This document shows, one piece after another, positions 39,687 to 48,283 of a stretch of 64,000 nucleotides of DNA. The translations under genes and the position numbers were made by a program. Location: NCBI GenBank assembly GCA_903875225.1, contig CAIQVJ010000007.1, positions 62,001-126,000 of the forward strand. The letters are read 5' to 3'. Source of the DNA: an uncultured Pseudomonadota bacterium (GTDB taxonomy: Bacteria; Myxococcota_A; UBA796; SXON01). Every line of letters begins with the position of its first letter. Position 1 is the first letter of the stretch. The notes below the pieces were generated by a model. That model was given only the letters and a program-made list of their open reading frames with translations, searched no databases and was not told the origin of the DNA.

Positions 39687-41543
39687 CTATTGCCCCGCCG
39701 CCGGGGCCTGGCGATTCTCCCGTCTCGGCGCCATCGGGGCCATCGCCGGCATGGAGAACCCGAGCGACGTCTCGTGCATCCCCATGATCGAGAGATCCGG
39801 CCCGCCCGGCTGCACGTTCGCCGGCCACGCGAACACGGGGAAGGTCACCTCGGTCTTCCCGTTCCACGTGCTCATGTCCCAGGCCCGCGTGCGCTTGCCC
39901 GTCGCGACGGGCAGGCCGAACAGGGACTCGAAGATCGAGCCGTAGCTCGAGACCAGCGGGCTGAACGCCACCGGGAAGTACTCCCGGTTCAGCACCATCA
40001 CGCGCACGTCCTGATCGAGCAGGGCCTGCAGGTCGGCCGCCCGGAAGGTGAACGGCCCCTCGACCTTCCCCCTCTCCAGGGCCTGCATCTCGGTGAGGAA
40101 GCTGTTGCCGGCCACGAAGGTGTCCCACGCGTCGGGGCGCACCCGGTCCACCCACTCGGCATGGCCGTTCACCAGCTGTTTGTGGTGGTACAACTGATAG
40201 ATGAGCGGCGTCTCGCTGCTCGCCACCTCGGGGGCCAGCGGAGGCTCGATCATCCTCCTTCCCGGCAGCCTTTGGACCTTCACGTAGAACGGCTCCGGGG
40301 CGATCACGTGGGAGAACTGGGCGTGCCAGGGAGCGCCCTGGAGCTGGAGCTGTGCCGGGATCGAGAGCGCGACCCCGACGCCGAGCACCTTCCCCCCCCG
40401 CCGGCCCGAAAACAACCTGTCCGCGCCCAACGCAGCCAGCGTGGTGAGCGCATAGTTCAAGCCCGCGACGTGCCGGTAGGGCCACCAGAAGCGTCGTAGC
40501 GGCCGGGCGAGGCCGTACACCCAACTGTACGGGCCGTGCGGGATCAGCGCGCCCGCCATCAGCCCCCCGAACAGCAGCGCCACACCGAAGAGCCCCCACG
40601 CGGTCCGCCGCCGGGGATGCGCCAGCCCGAACAGCGCCAGGAGCACGGTGGTGAACGGCAATGCACGGCCTGAGTGCCGCCCGCCTGTCACCAGGAAGGG
40701 GATCCCCGGCCAGGTGCTGTCACCGAGCGCCTGCGGGTGTGGAAACTGCTCCTCTCCCGTGCCCGGTATGTTCGCCCAGTACCGCAGGTACACCCACAGG
40801 AGCGGGAGCACCAGCACGAGGTAGGTGGCCGAGAAGACCAGCAGCGACCGCCACTGCAGCCGGATCGAGGCCCCCCGGGCCGCCAACAGCACACCCCCCG
40901 CGAGCACGCCAAAAAGACCGTAGTACCAGTAAAACAGCGACGTCAGCGCGAGCATGAGGGCCGACGTCAGCGCTCGGAGCGTGGACGGTTGATCCAGCAC
41001 CCGAAGCCAGCTGGCAAGAAAGAACCCGAGCCAGCAGATGCTGACCTGCGAAAACCGCCCGGCCCCCAGCTCCTGCATGGCGTACAGCGAGAGCGTGGTC
41101 GTCGGGCACGCCGCCAGCGCAGCGGTCTGGCTCGCGCCCGCAGCCCTCGCCAGCGCCCAGCCGGCCAGCCCGTTGAGGACAAGCACGCCCACGAGGTAGA
41201 CGTTCGACCCGAGCGGCCAGCCCAGGGCGGCGTAGATCGGCAGGAACGCAAACCCCTCGCTCCCGTTGCCCGCGAGCCAGGGGGCATCGCCGACCGGCCA
41301 GTAGTAGGTGTCGTTGTGAAGGATGCTCTGGCCGTGCAGGAGCTGGTCGGCCACCCAGACCATGAGCCAGTGGTTCCCGAGGCAATCGGGGTGGATGTAG
41401 TTGCAGAGGATGGTGTCACGGGGCGACGTGGCCGCAACCCAGGTCGCGGCGAGCGCACACACGAGCGCCAGGACGAACGCAGGACCGATCCCAGCAGCGA
41501 GCCGGGCGGCCGTGCTCGGCGATGGCGGCGTGTCAGTCTGCAC
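39687..41543 (-). CDS. Large polytopic membrane protein of unknown function
   Basis: 618 residues from GTG 41543, chosen because the first helix (PAFVLALVCALAATWVAA) follows and a longer frame would run through the divergent Mg-ATPase gene. About 10-11 membrane helices in residues ~15-400 with a loop DTILCNYIHPDCLGNHWLMVW after helix 1. A soluble ~200-residue C-terminal domain follows. This overall plan (acidic first extracytoplasmic loop, many helices, C-terminal soluble part) resembles GT-C glycosyltransferases or YfhO-like proteins, but no diagnostic motif is certain. A Met/Pro-rich C-terminal tail (MPAMAPMAPRRE) is odd. Confidence 0.78.
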   Translation of the reverse strand: MQTDTPPSPSTAARLAAGIGPAFVLALVCALAATWVAATSPRDTILCNYIHPDCLGNHWLMVWVADQLLHGQSILHNDTYYWPVGDAPWLAGNGSEGFAFLPIYAALGWPLGSNVYLVGVLVLNGLAGWALARAAGASQTAALAACPTTTLSLYAMQELGAGRFSQVSICWLGFFLASWLRVLDQPSTLRALTSALMLALTSLFYWYYGLFGVLAGGVLLAARGASIRLQWRSLLVFSATYLVLVLPLLWVYLRYWANIPGTGEEQFPHPQALGDSTWPGIPFLVTGGRHSGRALPFTTVLLALFGLAHPRRRTAWGLFGVALLFGGLMAGALIPHGPYSWVYGLARPLRRFWWPYRHVAGLNYALTTLAALGADRLFSGRRGGKVLGVGVALSIPAQLQLQGAPWHAQFSHVIAPEPFYVKVQRLPGRRMIEPPLAPEVASSETPLIYQLYHHKQLVNGHAEWVDRVRPDAWDTFVAGNSFLTEMQALERGKVEGPFTFRAADLQALLDQDVRVMVLNREYFPVAFSPLVSSYGSIFESLFGLPVATGKRTRAWDMSTWNGKTEVTFPVFAWPANVQPGGPDLSIMGMHETSLGFSMPAMAPMAPRRENRQAPAAGQ

Positions 41544-41562
41544 GTGTCGTCGTAGCACCTCT

Positions 41563-41619
41563 GGGTGCGGGCTGCGGGCCCCGTGCACCGATCCCGGGAT
41601 CCGTGAGTATCTTGCACCC
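41563..41619 (+). promoter_or_regulatory. Alternative helices in the Mg-ATPase leader
   Basis: GGGTGC (41563-41568) can pair with GCACCC (41614-41619), or GTGCA (41583-41587) can pair with TGCAC (41613-41617); the two use the same 3' strand and exclude each other. A 12-bp palindrome GATCCCGGGATC (41590-41601) lies within. The region precedes a short leader ORF and the Mg2+ ATPase gene, a place where Mg2+-responsive leaders occur in enterobacteria. Functional evidence is lacking. Confidence 0.3.
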
Positions 41620-41635
41620 GGAGCTCTCGACCGCC

Positions 41636-41695
41636 ATGCACCGCGCCCCACCCGGACGGACCTTGACCCCGAGGGCGCCGCGTTGGAGAAGCTGA
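41636..41695 (+). CDS. Short Pro/Arg-rich leader ORF upstream of the Mg-ATPase
   Basis: ATG at 41636 opens a 19-codon frame, MHRAPPGRTLTPRAPRWRS, ending at TGA 41693-41695, 13 nt past the TTG start of the ATPase gene in another frame. GGAG lies 12 nt upstream, a little far. Four of the residues are Pro and five are Arg, as in the Salmonella MgtL leader peptide, which is also short, Pro/Arg-rich and placed before an Mg2+ ATPase. The similarity is in type and position, not sequence, and this may be chance. Confidence 0.3.
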   Translation: MHRAPPGRTLTPRAPRWRS

Positions 41696-44241
41696 CCCCC
41701 CCTGGCCCCGCTCGACCGCCGGAAACCGGGGATGCCATCCTCGCGAGTAGCTGGGGCGCCGATCCAGCGGCGCTCTTCGCAGCGCTGGGGAGCACCCCCG
41801 CCGGCCTCTCGGAGAGCGCGGTCCAGGGCGCCCGGCGCGTACACGGCCTCAACCGGCTCACCCGCCTGGGGGGCCACTCCGACCTGCACCTGCTGTGGGG
41901 GCAGGTGGCGAGCCCGATGGTGCTGCTGTTGCTCGCTGCGGGGGTGCTCTCCCTGGCGGTCGGATCGGCCGTGGACGCCTGGATCATCTTCGGGATCGTG
42001 GGCCTGAGCGTGCTGATCGGCTTCTGGCAGGAGCGCGCGGCCGTGCACGCAGTCGAGGCCCTGCTCGCCCGGGTGGCCGTGAACACGACCGTGCTCCGCG
42101 GCGGGGTCGAGACCGAGATCCCCGTCTCCGAGGTCGTCCCCGGCGACGTCATCCGGCTGCGAGCGGGCAACCTCATCCCGGCCGACGCCGTGCTGGTCGA
42201 AGCGAAGGCGCTGCACGTGGACGAAGCGGCGCTCACGGGCGAATCGCTCCCGACCGAGAAGCGCCCCGGGTCGGTGCCCGTGGAGACCCCCCTGGCCGGT
42301 CGACTGGGCTCGCTCTGGTTTGGCACCCACGTAGTGAGCGGAACCGCCACGGCGCTGGTCGTCCGCACCGGGGCGGACACCGCGTTCGGGGAGATCGCCG
42401 GGCGCTTGAACACCCAGCCGCCCCCCTCCGACTTCCAGCGCGGCGTCGCAGCGTTCGGCGGGCTGCTCGTTCGTGTCACCTCGGTGCTCGTCTTCGGAAT
42501 CTTTGCAGCGAACCTGTACTTTCAGAGACCCTTCCTGGAGTCGCTGCTGTTCGCGGTGGCGCTGGCGGTGGGGCTCGTGCCCGAGATGCTCCCCGCGATC
42601 GTGAGCCTGACGCTCTCCGCCGGCGCGCGACGCATGGCCAAGCGCGGCGTCATCGTCAAACGGCTGGCGGCGATCGAGAACTTCGGGAGCATGAACGTGC
42701 TCTGCTCCGACAAGACCGGCACGCTCACCGAGGGCCGGGTGCAGCTGGAGGGCGCGCTCGACGTCGAGGGCGGGACGTCACCCCGGGTGCTGCGGTACGC
42801 CGCCGCGAACGCCACGTTCGAGACGGGTTTCCTCAACCCGGTGGACGCCTCGCTGCGCGCTGCTGCGCCGGACCTCACGGGGCTCACCCGCCTCGACGAG
42901 GTGCCCTACGACTTTCTCCGAAAGCGCCTCTCGGTGCTGATGGACGAGGCGGGTACCCCCGTGCTGGTGACGAAGGGGGCCCTCTCCAACATCCTCGAGG
43001 TCTGCACCGAAGCGCTGCTACCCGACGGTCGACACGTCGCGCTCGGAGAGGTCCGGGCTTCGATCGAGGCCCGTTTCCAGGCGCTCTCCGAGCAGGGGCA
43101 GCGGGTGCTGGGACTGGCAACGCGCACGTTGCCGGGGATGACCGGGACCAGCGCAGGGGACGAGCTCGGCATGACGTTCGAGGGCTTCCTGGCGTTCGCA
43201 GACCCTCCCCGGGCGGACGCCGGGCAGGTCGTACTGGCGTTGCGGGAGCTCGGCATCCGCCTGCAGATCATCACGGGCGACAACCGGGCCGTGGCAGCGC
43301 GGGTGGCCCGCGCCGTGGGGATCGAAGCCCCCGTCGTGGTGAGCGGCGCGGAGCTGCACACCCTCTCGGATGCCGCGCTCTTCGCCCGCGTGGGCTCCGT
43401 CGACGTGTTCGCAGAGGTGGAGCCGAACCAGAAGGAACGCATCATCCTCGCGCAGAAGAAGGCGGGAAACGTCGTCGGGTTCCTCGGCGACGGCATCAAC
43501 GACGCGACCGCCCTGCACGCCGCAGACGTGGGGATCTCGGTCGACAGCGCCGCAGACGTCGCCAAGGAGGCGGCGGAGATCGTGCTCCTGGAGCATGACC
43601 TGGCGGTCGTGCTCGACGGCGTGCGGGAGGGGCGCGCGACGTTCGCGAACACGCTGAAGTACATCTACATCACCACCAGCGCCAACTTCGGGAACATGCT
43701 GTCGATGGCCGGCGCGACACTGTTCCTGCCGTTCCTCCCCCTGTTGCCACGCCAGATCCTGCTCAACAACTTCCTCTCCGACTTTCCGGCCATGACAATC
43801 GCGACGGACCATGTGGACGCCGCCCAGGTCGCGCGGCCCCAACGCTGGGACGTGAAGCGCATCCGGAATTTCATGTTCGTCTTCGGCGGGATCAGCAGCG
43901 TGTTCGACTTCATGACGTTTGGGTTCCTGCTCTGGCTCGGGGAGACGCAGGACATCTTTCGCGCGGGCTGGTTTCTCGTCTCGTTGCTCACCGAGTTGGT
44001 CATCCTGTTGGTCATGCGTACCCACCAGCCCTTCCACAAGAGCAAGCCGAGCACGGCGCTCCTCGTGTCGACGATCGCCACTGCTGGGGTCACCCTCCTC
44101 CTCGTCATCCTGCCTGTCGGCGGGCCCTTCGGGCTCGTGCCGCTGCCGCCGCTCGTGCTGCTCGGCTGCCTCGGCATCACCGCCGCCTACGCCACGGCCA
44201 GCGAATTGGCAAAGCAATGGTTTTTCAAGCGCTTTTCATGA
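41683..44241 (+). CDS. mgtA: Magnesium-translocating P-type ATPase (MgtA/MgtB type, P3B)
   Basis: 852 residues from TTG 41683 (GAGG 8 nt upstream); there is no in-frame ATG between the divergent gene and the first membrane helix. The P3B signature is clear: LVPEMLPAIVSLTLSAGARR followed by VIVKRLAAIENFGSMNVLCS and DKTGTLTEG (Asp ~344). Others: LTGESLPTEKR, FLGDGINDATALHAADVGIS, and C-terminal LLNNFLSDFPAMTIATDHVD, typical of MgtA. It imports Mg2+ into the cytosol. Slightly shorter N-terminus than enterobacterial MgtA (about 898). A short leader ORF overlaps its start. Confidence 0.92.
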   Translation: MEKLTPPGPARPPETGDAILASSWGADPAALFAALGSTPAGLSESAVQGARRVHGLNRLTRLGGHSDLHLLWGQVASPMVLLLLAAGVLSLAVGSAVDAWIIFGIVGLSVLIGFWQERAAVHAVEALLARVAVNTTVLRGGVETEIPVSEVVPGDVIRLRAGNLIPADAVLVEAKALHVDEAALTGESLPTEKRPGSVPVETPLAGRLGSLWFGTHVVSGTATALVVRTGADTAFGEIAGRLNTQPPPSDFQRGVAAFGGLLVRVTSVLVFGIFAANLYFQRPFLESLLFAVALAVGLVPEMLPAIVSLTLSAGARRMAKRGVIVKRLAAIENFGSMNVLCSDKTGTLTEGRVQLEGALDVEGGTSPRVLRYAAANATFETGFLNPVDASLRAAAPDLTGLTRLDEVPYDFLRKRLSVLMDEAGTPVLVTKGALSNILEVCTEALLPDGRHVALGEVRASIEARFQALSEQGQRVLGLATRTLPGMTGTSAGDELGMTFEGFLAFADPPRADAGQVVLALRELGIRLQIITGDNRAVAARVARAVGIEAPVVVSGAELHTLSDAALFARVGSVDVFAEVEPNQKERIILAQKKAGNVVGFLGDGINDATALHAADVGISVDSAADVAKEAAEIVLLEHDLAVVLDGVREGRATFANTLKYIYITTSANFGNMLSMAGATLFLPFLPLLPRQILLNNFLSDFPAMTIATDHVDAAQVARPQRWDVKRIRNFMFVFGGISSVFDFMTFGFLLWLGETQDIFRAGWFLVSLLTELVILLVMRTHQPFHKSKPSTALLVSTIATAGVTLLLVILPVGGPFGLVPLPPLVLLGCLGITAAYATASELAKQWFFKRFS

Positions 44242-44269
44242 TCGCATCCAATATCCGGCGGCGCGCCGG

Positions 44270-45589
44270 ATGAGCGTGCTCGCGCTCCTCGTGCTCGGCC
44301 CGCCGGCGTTGGGTGCCGCGCCCGCCGCTGCGGTCGAGCCGCCGGCGAGCGAGGAGCCAACCAATCCACGCCCGGAAGTGCGTCGCTCGCCCGTGGAGCT
44401 GCGCGTGCGCAGCCTGCCCACCCCGACGGCTCCGTTGCGGGGGAGGATCCCGCCAAACGAACCCTTCACCGTGCTCATGAGGGTGGGCGGCGAGAGGTGC
44501 GCAGGGGACGGATGGGGCATGCTGCAGGGTGGGTACACGTGTCTCGCCAAAACGCAGGTGGTGGACGAAACCCCCGTCGCCCTCCCCCGCCTGGTGCCCT
44601 TCGACCCTCCCACCCCCGAGGAGTACCGCGCCTACGTGCGCGACGGGACCTGGCCGCGGGACCCGGACACCACCGAAGCCCTGCTGCCCTTCGTGTACGG
44701 CAAGGCGTGGCGCCACTGGGCAGGCACCAACTACGCGAGCCTGGAGGCGTGGGAGCGCGGCGATCCCCCCGTGGCCACCCTCGACGCCGACCACAAGTAC
44801 CACTTCGTCGCCGCCGTCGAGGCAGCGCGCGGGACAGCCCTCGTGCGCGACGATGGCCGGGTCGTCCCCCTCGCAGATGCGTTCATCTACCCCGTTTCCC
44901 GCTTTCACGGAGCGGAGTTGACCGGTGCAGACGCGCTCGCACCGGGAGAGATGCAGGCCTGGGTGTTGCCCTACGGCGGCGCGAACCTACGCGAGGCCCC
45001 CAACGGCGCCGTCGGGCTGGTGCTCCCCCACCAGACCCCCCTGCGCGTGGTGCCCACGGCGAACCCACGCTGGGTCGAGGCGCCCGACGCCCTGGGGCCG
45101 GACGTCCCAGGCTACGTCGCCGTCTCCGTCCTACGCTTCGCGAGGCCCCGCGCCCGCCCCGTAGGGCTCGCGCCGGACGCGGTGTGGGTCGACATCGACG
45201 TGAGCGAGCAGGTGCTGATGCTGATGCTGGGAGACACGCCGATCTTCGCCACGCTGGTCTCCACCGGCCTCGTCGAACGCGACACCCCGCCGGGGGTCTA
45301 CCAGATGCTCGACAAGACCATCCACGGCGACATGGCGAGCCTCCCCGACGCCGAGGAGCCGTACCACGTCGAGAGCGTCCCCTGGGTGATGCACTTTCGA
45401 CCGCGCTACGCCCTGCACGGCGTGTTCTGGCACTGGGGGTTCGGCAGCCGGGCCAGCCATGGCTGCGTGAACCTCGCGCCGCTCGATGCCCGGCGGATCT
45501 TCGACGCCATCCAGCCGCGGCTGCCGGACGGCTGGTCGAGCGTGATCGCCGGCCCGGACGAGCCGGGGACCACCGTGCGCATACGCTGA
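44270..45589 (+). CDS. Exported L,D-transpeptidase (YkuD domain)
   Basis: 439 residues with a signal peptide (MSVLALLVLGPPALGAAPAAA). An N-terminal part (~60-290) contains two SH3-like stretches (e.g. GGANLREAPNGAVGLVLPHQ). The YkuD catalytic domain (~300-430) has ALHGVFWHWGFG and the active-site SHGCVNLAPLDA (Cys ~399), so it is catalytically complete. L,D-transpeptidases make 3-3 cross-links or attach proteins to peptidoglycan. ATG 44270 follows the Mg-ATPase stop by 28 bp. A run of Pro/Arg follows the signal. Confidence 0.88.
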   Translation: MSVLALLVLGPPALGAAPAAAVEPPASEEPTNPRPEVRRSPVELRVRSLPTPTAPLRGRIPPNEPFTVLMRVGGERCAGDGWGMLQGGYTCLAKTQVVDETPVALPRLVPFDPPTPEEYRAYVRDGTWPRDPDTTEALLPFVYGKAWRHWAGTNYASLEAWERGDPPVATLDADHKYHFVAAVEAARGTALVRDDGRVVPLADAFIYPVSRFHGAELTGADALAPGEMQAWVLPYGGANLREAPNGAVGLVLPHQTPLRVVPTANPRWVEAPDALGPDVPGYVAVSVLRFARPRARPVGLAPDAVWVDIDVSEQVLMLMLGDTPIFATLVSTGLVERDTPPGVYQMLDKTIHGDMASLPDAEEPYHVESVPWVMHFRPRYALHGVFWHWGFGSRASHGCVNLAPLDARRIFDAIQPRLPDGWSSVIAGPDEPGTTVRIR

Positions 45590-45662
45590 CCCCGCCCTTG
45601 AAAGCAGGAGAACGGCGCATAGCTGAAATTCCGGTGCAACCCAAACGTCCGGAGACGCTCCA

Positions 45663-46013
45663 ATGGAGAACAACCCCCCTCCCCCACCGCTCCCAGCATG
45701 GTGGCGGCACGATCACAGCGTCGGATGGGACCGTGTGCGGGCGGCCGTCCGGCGGGAGTGGTCCCGGCGCATGCTCCCCCCGCCCGGCCATCCGGCGGCG
45801 CCCGCTGCCAGGGGTGTGGCGGCCCCTCCCTCGGTCGAGCCCGGCGAGGCCCCGCTCCGATTCGGATACGGCGCTGCGGCCTACTATGGGCAGCCGTGGG
45901 GCGAGGAGACGGAGCTCCAGCTCAAGGGCGACTGGGCGCTCCTCCACCCGGACCAGCCCTGGGACGACGTCCGCGACGCGGTCCGACACGGTTGGGACCA
46001 CGGGCTGCTCTGA
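45663..46013 (+). CDS. Small protein with two W-D-x-V-R motifs
   Basis: 116 residues, no signal or membrane segment; ATG at 45663. Two similar motifs bracket the protein: SVGWDRVRAAVRREWSRR (~20-37) and DQPWDDVRDAVRHGWDHG (~97-114). Between them is a FGYGAAAYYGQPWGEETELQ segment and a Pro/Ala-rich linker. This suggests a duplicated short helical unit. I do not recognise the family by name. It converges with the next gene across only 17 bp, which contains a GGGGCG/CGCCCC hairpin. Confidence 0.68.
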   Translation: MENNPPPPPLPAWWRHDHSVGWDRVRAAVRREWSRRMLPPPGHPAAPAARGVAAPPSVEPGEAPLRFGYGAAAYYGQPWGEETELQLKGDWALLHPDQPWDDVRDAVRHGWDHGLL

Positions 46014-46030
46014 CCGCGGGGCGCCCGCCC

Positions 46031-46723
46031 CTACATTCCCCGCTCGTAGGATGAGAGCAGGCGCCCACCGCCCTCGTCCACCAGCCCGACGCCCCCGGCG
46101 AACCCGAGGCTGGCTCCGGGCGTATAGGTGATCCGGAAGCCGTCGAAGCTCCCGGCGGGGGTGTCGATCGACCCCGCCGCGGCGGATCCGGCGATCGACC
46201 ATTCGATCGTGGAGTCCTGCAGGACCGCGCCGTCGGACCGGGTCACTGTGAGATGCACGCTCCCGACGGTGCTGAACTGGGGCGTTGCCGCCGGATCGGC
46301 TGGAACGAACAACATCGGCGGGTCGTACACGAGCACGTCGGTAGCCGTGGGATCGGAGCTGTCGGCGTGCTCCGTGCCGAGCAGCGACACGCCGCTCACG
46401 TCGTCCATGTAGTAGACCGTCGAGGAGTCCGAGATCCCGCCCGTGGCGTTCGAATTCCACTCCGAGACCCCCCAACAGTCCACGCCCTCGAAGGTCGTCG
46501 CCCCCATCGTGACCCGGTGCTCGGCGCCGCCGTCTGCCGTGTCGTAGGACCATGACCATCCCGTCCCGAGCGGGTAGTAGTCGTCGCCCTCCCCGACGAG
46601 CCCGGTGTCTCCGCGGCGGGAGTCGCGCGAGGACGAGTCGTGAAAGCCGGTCTCGCCGGGGGGCCGGACGTGGTGACAGCCGAGGAGCACGAGCGCGAGC
46701 AGGACCACGCCGCGCGAGGTCAA
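46031..46723 (-). CDS. Lipoprotein of unknown function, coupled to the GGDEF-like gene
   Basis: 230 residues starting at TTG 46723, which overlaps the stop of the upstream gene (TTGA); the signal TSRGVVLLALVLLGC has lipobox LLGC. After an Asp/Ser-rich linker the domain is beta-rich (YYPLGTGWSWSYDTADGG, VTMGATTFEGVDCWGVSEW). The opening Y-Y-P-L-x-x-G-x-x-W-x-Y is common in secreted beta-sheet lipoproteins of this bacterial group. Function unknown; probably outer-membrane facing. Confidence 0.75.
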   Translation of the reverse strand: MTSRGVVLLALVLLGCHHVRPPGETGFHDSSSRDSRRGDTGLVGEGDDYYPLGTGWSWSYDTADGGAEHRVTMGATTFEGVDCWGVSEWNSNATGGISDSSTVYYMDDVSGVSLLGTEHADSSDPTATDVLVYDPPMLFVPADPAATPQFSTVGSVHLTVTRSDGAVLQDSTIEWSIAGSAAAGSIDTPAGSFDGFRITYTPGASLGFAGGVGLVDEGGGRLLSSYERGM

Positions 46724-48222
46724 GACCCGCCGCTCGTCTCGTCGTAGCCGAGCGCCCGGGCCTTCACGAGCTCGCGATCCGCGCGCTGGAGCACGTCCTC
46801 GAAGCCCTCGGAGCTGTCCGCCACCCCGGCACAGAGCGTGAGGGACGCCAGGGCGGGACGCACGGAGAGCCGCTCCTTGAACCGGGCGCGGACGGCTGCG
46901 AGCCGCACGCGACCGTCCCGCGCCGTGCATCCGGGCAGGAGACCCGCGAAGCCCGAGGGGCCGACATGGCCGACGGAGTCGGTCTCCCGCAGCCCGTCCC
47001 GCATCGCGAGCGCCAGGCACCGCTCGGCGAACACGGCCGTGCCGTCGCCCCGTTGACGGCGGACCTCGCCGATCCGGTCGACCTCGGAGCGGAGCACGCA
47101 AAGCGGCGCGCGAAACCGGCGCGCCGCCGCGATCTCCCTGTCAGCAGCGCGGAGCAGGGATGCGCGGGAGAGCGCGCCGGTCTCGTGCTCCACGTCGCGC
47201 AGCGCTCGCTCGCGACGCGCCCGCTCGAGCAACGCATTCACACGCGCGCGGATCGGGGCCGGACCCAGGTCGAGGCGCAGGACGGCCTCGGCGTCCGTGA
47301 GCAGCCCCTTCGACTCGGCCCGCGCGTCGTCGACGACCAGCACCCGAGGCACGTCGCCATGCCGGTGGTGCGCCCGCAGCACGCTCACGAGGTCCATCGC
47401 CTGCAACCGCCGCAGGTCCGAACAGATCGCGATCATGTCCGGCAGCGACTCGTCGAGCGCCGCCAGCAGGTCCATCTCCTCACCGATCGCCACGACGCGC
47501 GCGGGATCCCCAATCAGCAGGGCCCCGACGGTGCTCGCGGTCTCCCGCGTCTGCGCGATCACCGCGACCCGATACCCGCCCTGGGCGCTGGCCGTGAGCC
47601 GCGCGCGAATGCTCGGCAGCGCCTCTCGCAGGTCGAGCGGGAGCGGAAGGTACCCGGCGGCCCCGAGGCGTGCCGCGAGCAGCCGGTCTGCGAGATCCCT
47701 CGTCTCGCCGTACACGTAGAGCGGCACCCCGCGCACCTCGGCGGCCTCGAGCGCCAGGGAGTCGAGCGACGCGCACGGGATGAGCATGGCGGCTGGCGAA
47801 TCGACCCGGGCCAGCGCCACCGCCTCGTCCGGACTGTGGACGATGCGCACGACGACCGCGAGGCCTTCGGACTGGTGGCGCAGGCGCGACTCGGTCGGCC
47901 CTCCGGCGACGACCACGATCAGCGGGCGCAGCACGGGTGCGACTCCGTCGAGGCTACGGCACTGCTCGAGCAGCGTGTCGAGTGCTCCCGCGCCGTGCCC
48001 CCCTTCGGCGGCCGCGATTGCCTCCGCGCTGGCCTGCTCCACCTCGATGAGACCCAGGGAGTGCGCCGTCAGCCGGATCCGCGTGAGGGTCTCCACCAGC
48101 GCTTCGAGCAGGTCGGGGTCCTTTCGAGCGTCGCGCCACAACTCCCGAGCCTCCAGCGTCTGCCGGTGGAGCACCGTGGCGAAGCTGCCCCGCAGGCGCT
48201 CGTTTTCAGCAAGTACGCTCAC
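46720..48222 (-). CDS. Regulator with receiver-like domains and a degenerate GGDEF domain
   Basis: GTG 48222 is chosen because GAGG lies 5 nt upstream and longer frames would overlap tlyA; this gives 500 residues. A helical N-terminus (~1-90) is followed by two receiver-like segments (LRPLIVVVAGGPTESRLRHQ ~100; GGYRVAVIAQTRETASTVGA ~215 with DMIAICSDLRRLQAMDLV). The C-terminal ~170 residues follow the GGDEF fold (TGALSRASLLRAADREIAAA; DSVGHVGPSGFAGLLPG; DVLQRADRELVKARALG). The catalytic G-G-D/E-E-F is replaced by G-P-S-G-F, so diguanylate cyclase activity is not expected. Probably a c-di-GMP-free signalling scaffold. The next gene overlaps its stop. Confidence 0.82.
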   Translation of the reverse strand: MSVLAENERLRGSFATVLHRQTLEARELWRDARKDPDLLEALVETLTRIRLTAHSLGLIEVEQASAEAIAAAEGGHGAGALDTLLEQCRSLDGVAPVLRPLIVVVAGGPTESRLRHQSEGLAVVVRIVHSPDEAVALARVDSPAAMLIPCASLDSLALEAAEVRGVPLYVYGETRDLADRLLAARLGAAGYLPLPLDLREALPSIRARLTASAQGGYRVAVIAQTRETASTVGALLIGDPARVVAIGEEMDLLAALDESLPDMIAICSDLRRLQAMDLVSVLRAHHRHGDVPRVLVVDDARAESKGLLTDAEAVLRLDLGPAPIRARVNALLERARRERALRDVEHETGALSRASLLRAADREIAAARRFRAPLCVLRSEVDRIGEVRRQRGDGTAVFAERCLALAMRDGLRETDSVGHVGPSGFAGLLPGCTARDGRVRLAAVRARFKERLSVRPALASLTLCAGVADSSEGFEDVLQRADRELVKARALGYDETSGGS

Positions 48223-48283
48223 GACTACCTCGGGAGCTACGGTAACCGGGATAGCGGCCGGTTGTGCGATGCAGTTGCTGACC

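Noticed and set aside
46018..46031. GGGGCG-CC-CGCCCC hairpin as a terminator
   Set aside because: Loop of two bases, GC-only and overlapping the stop codon of the convergent gene; too weak to list as its own feature.
46720..48222. Active diguanylate cyclase
   Set aside because: The signature site reads G-P-S-G-F, lacking the catalytic acidic residue pair.
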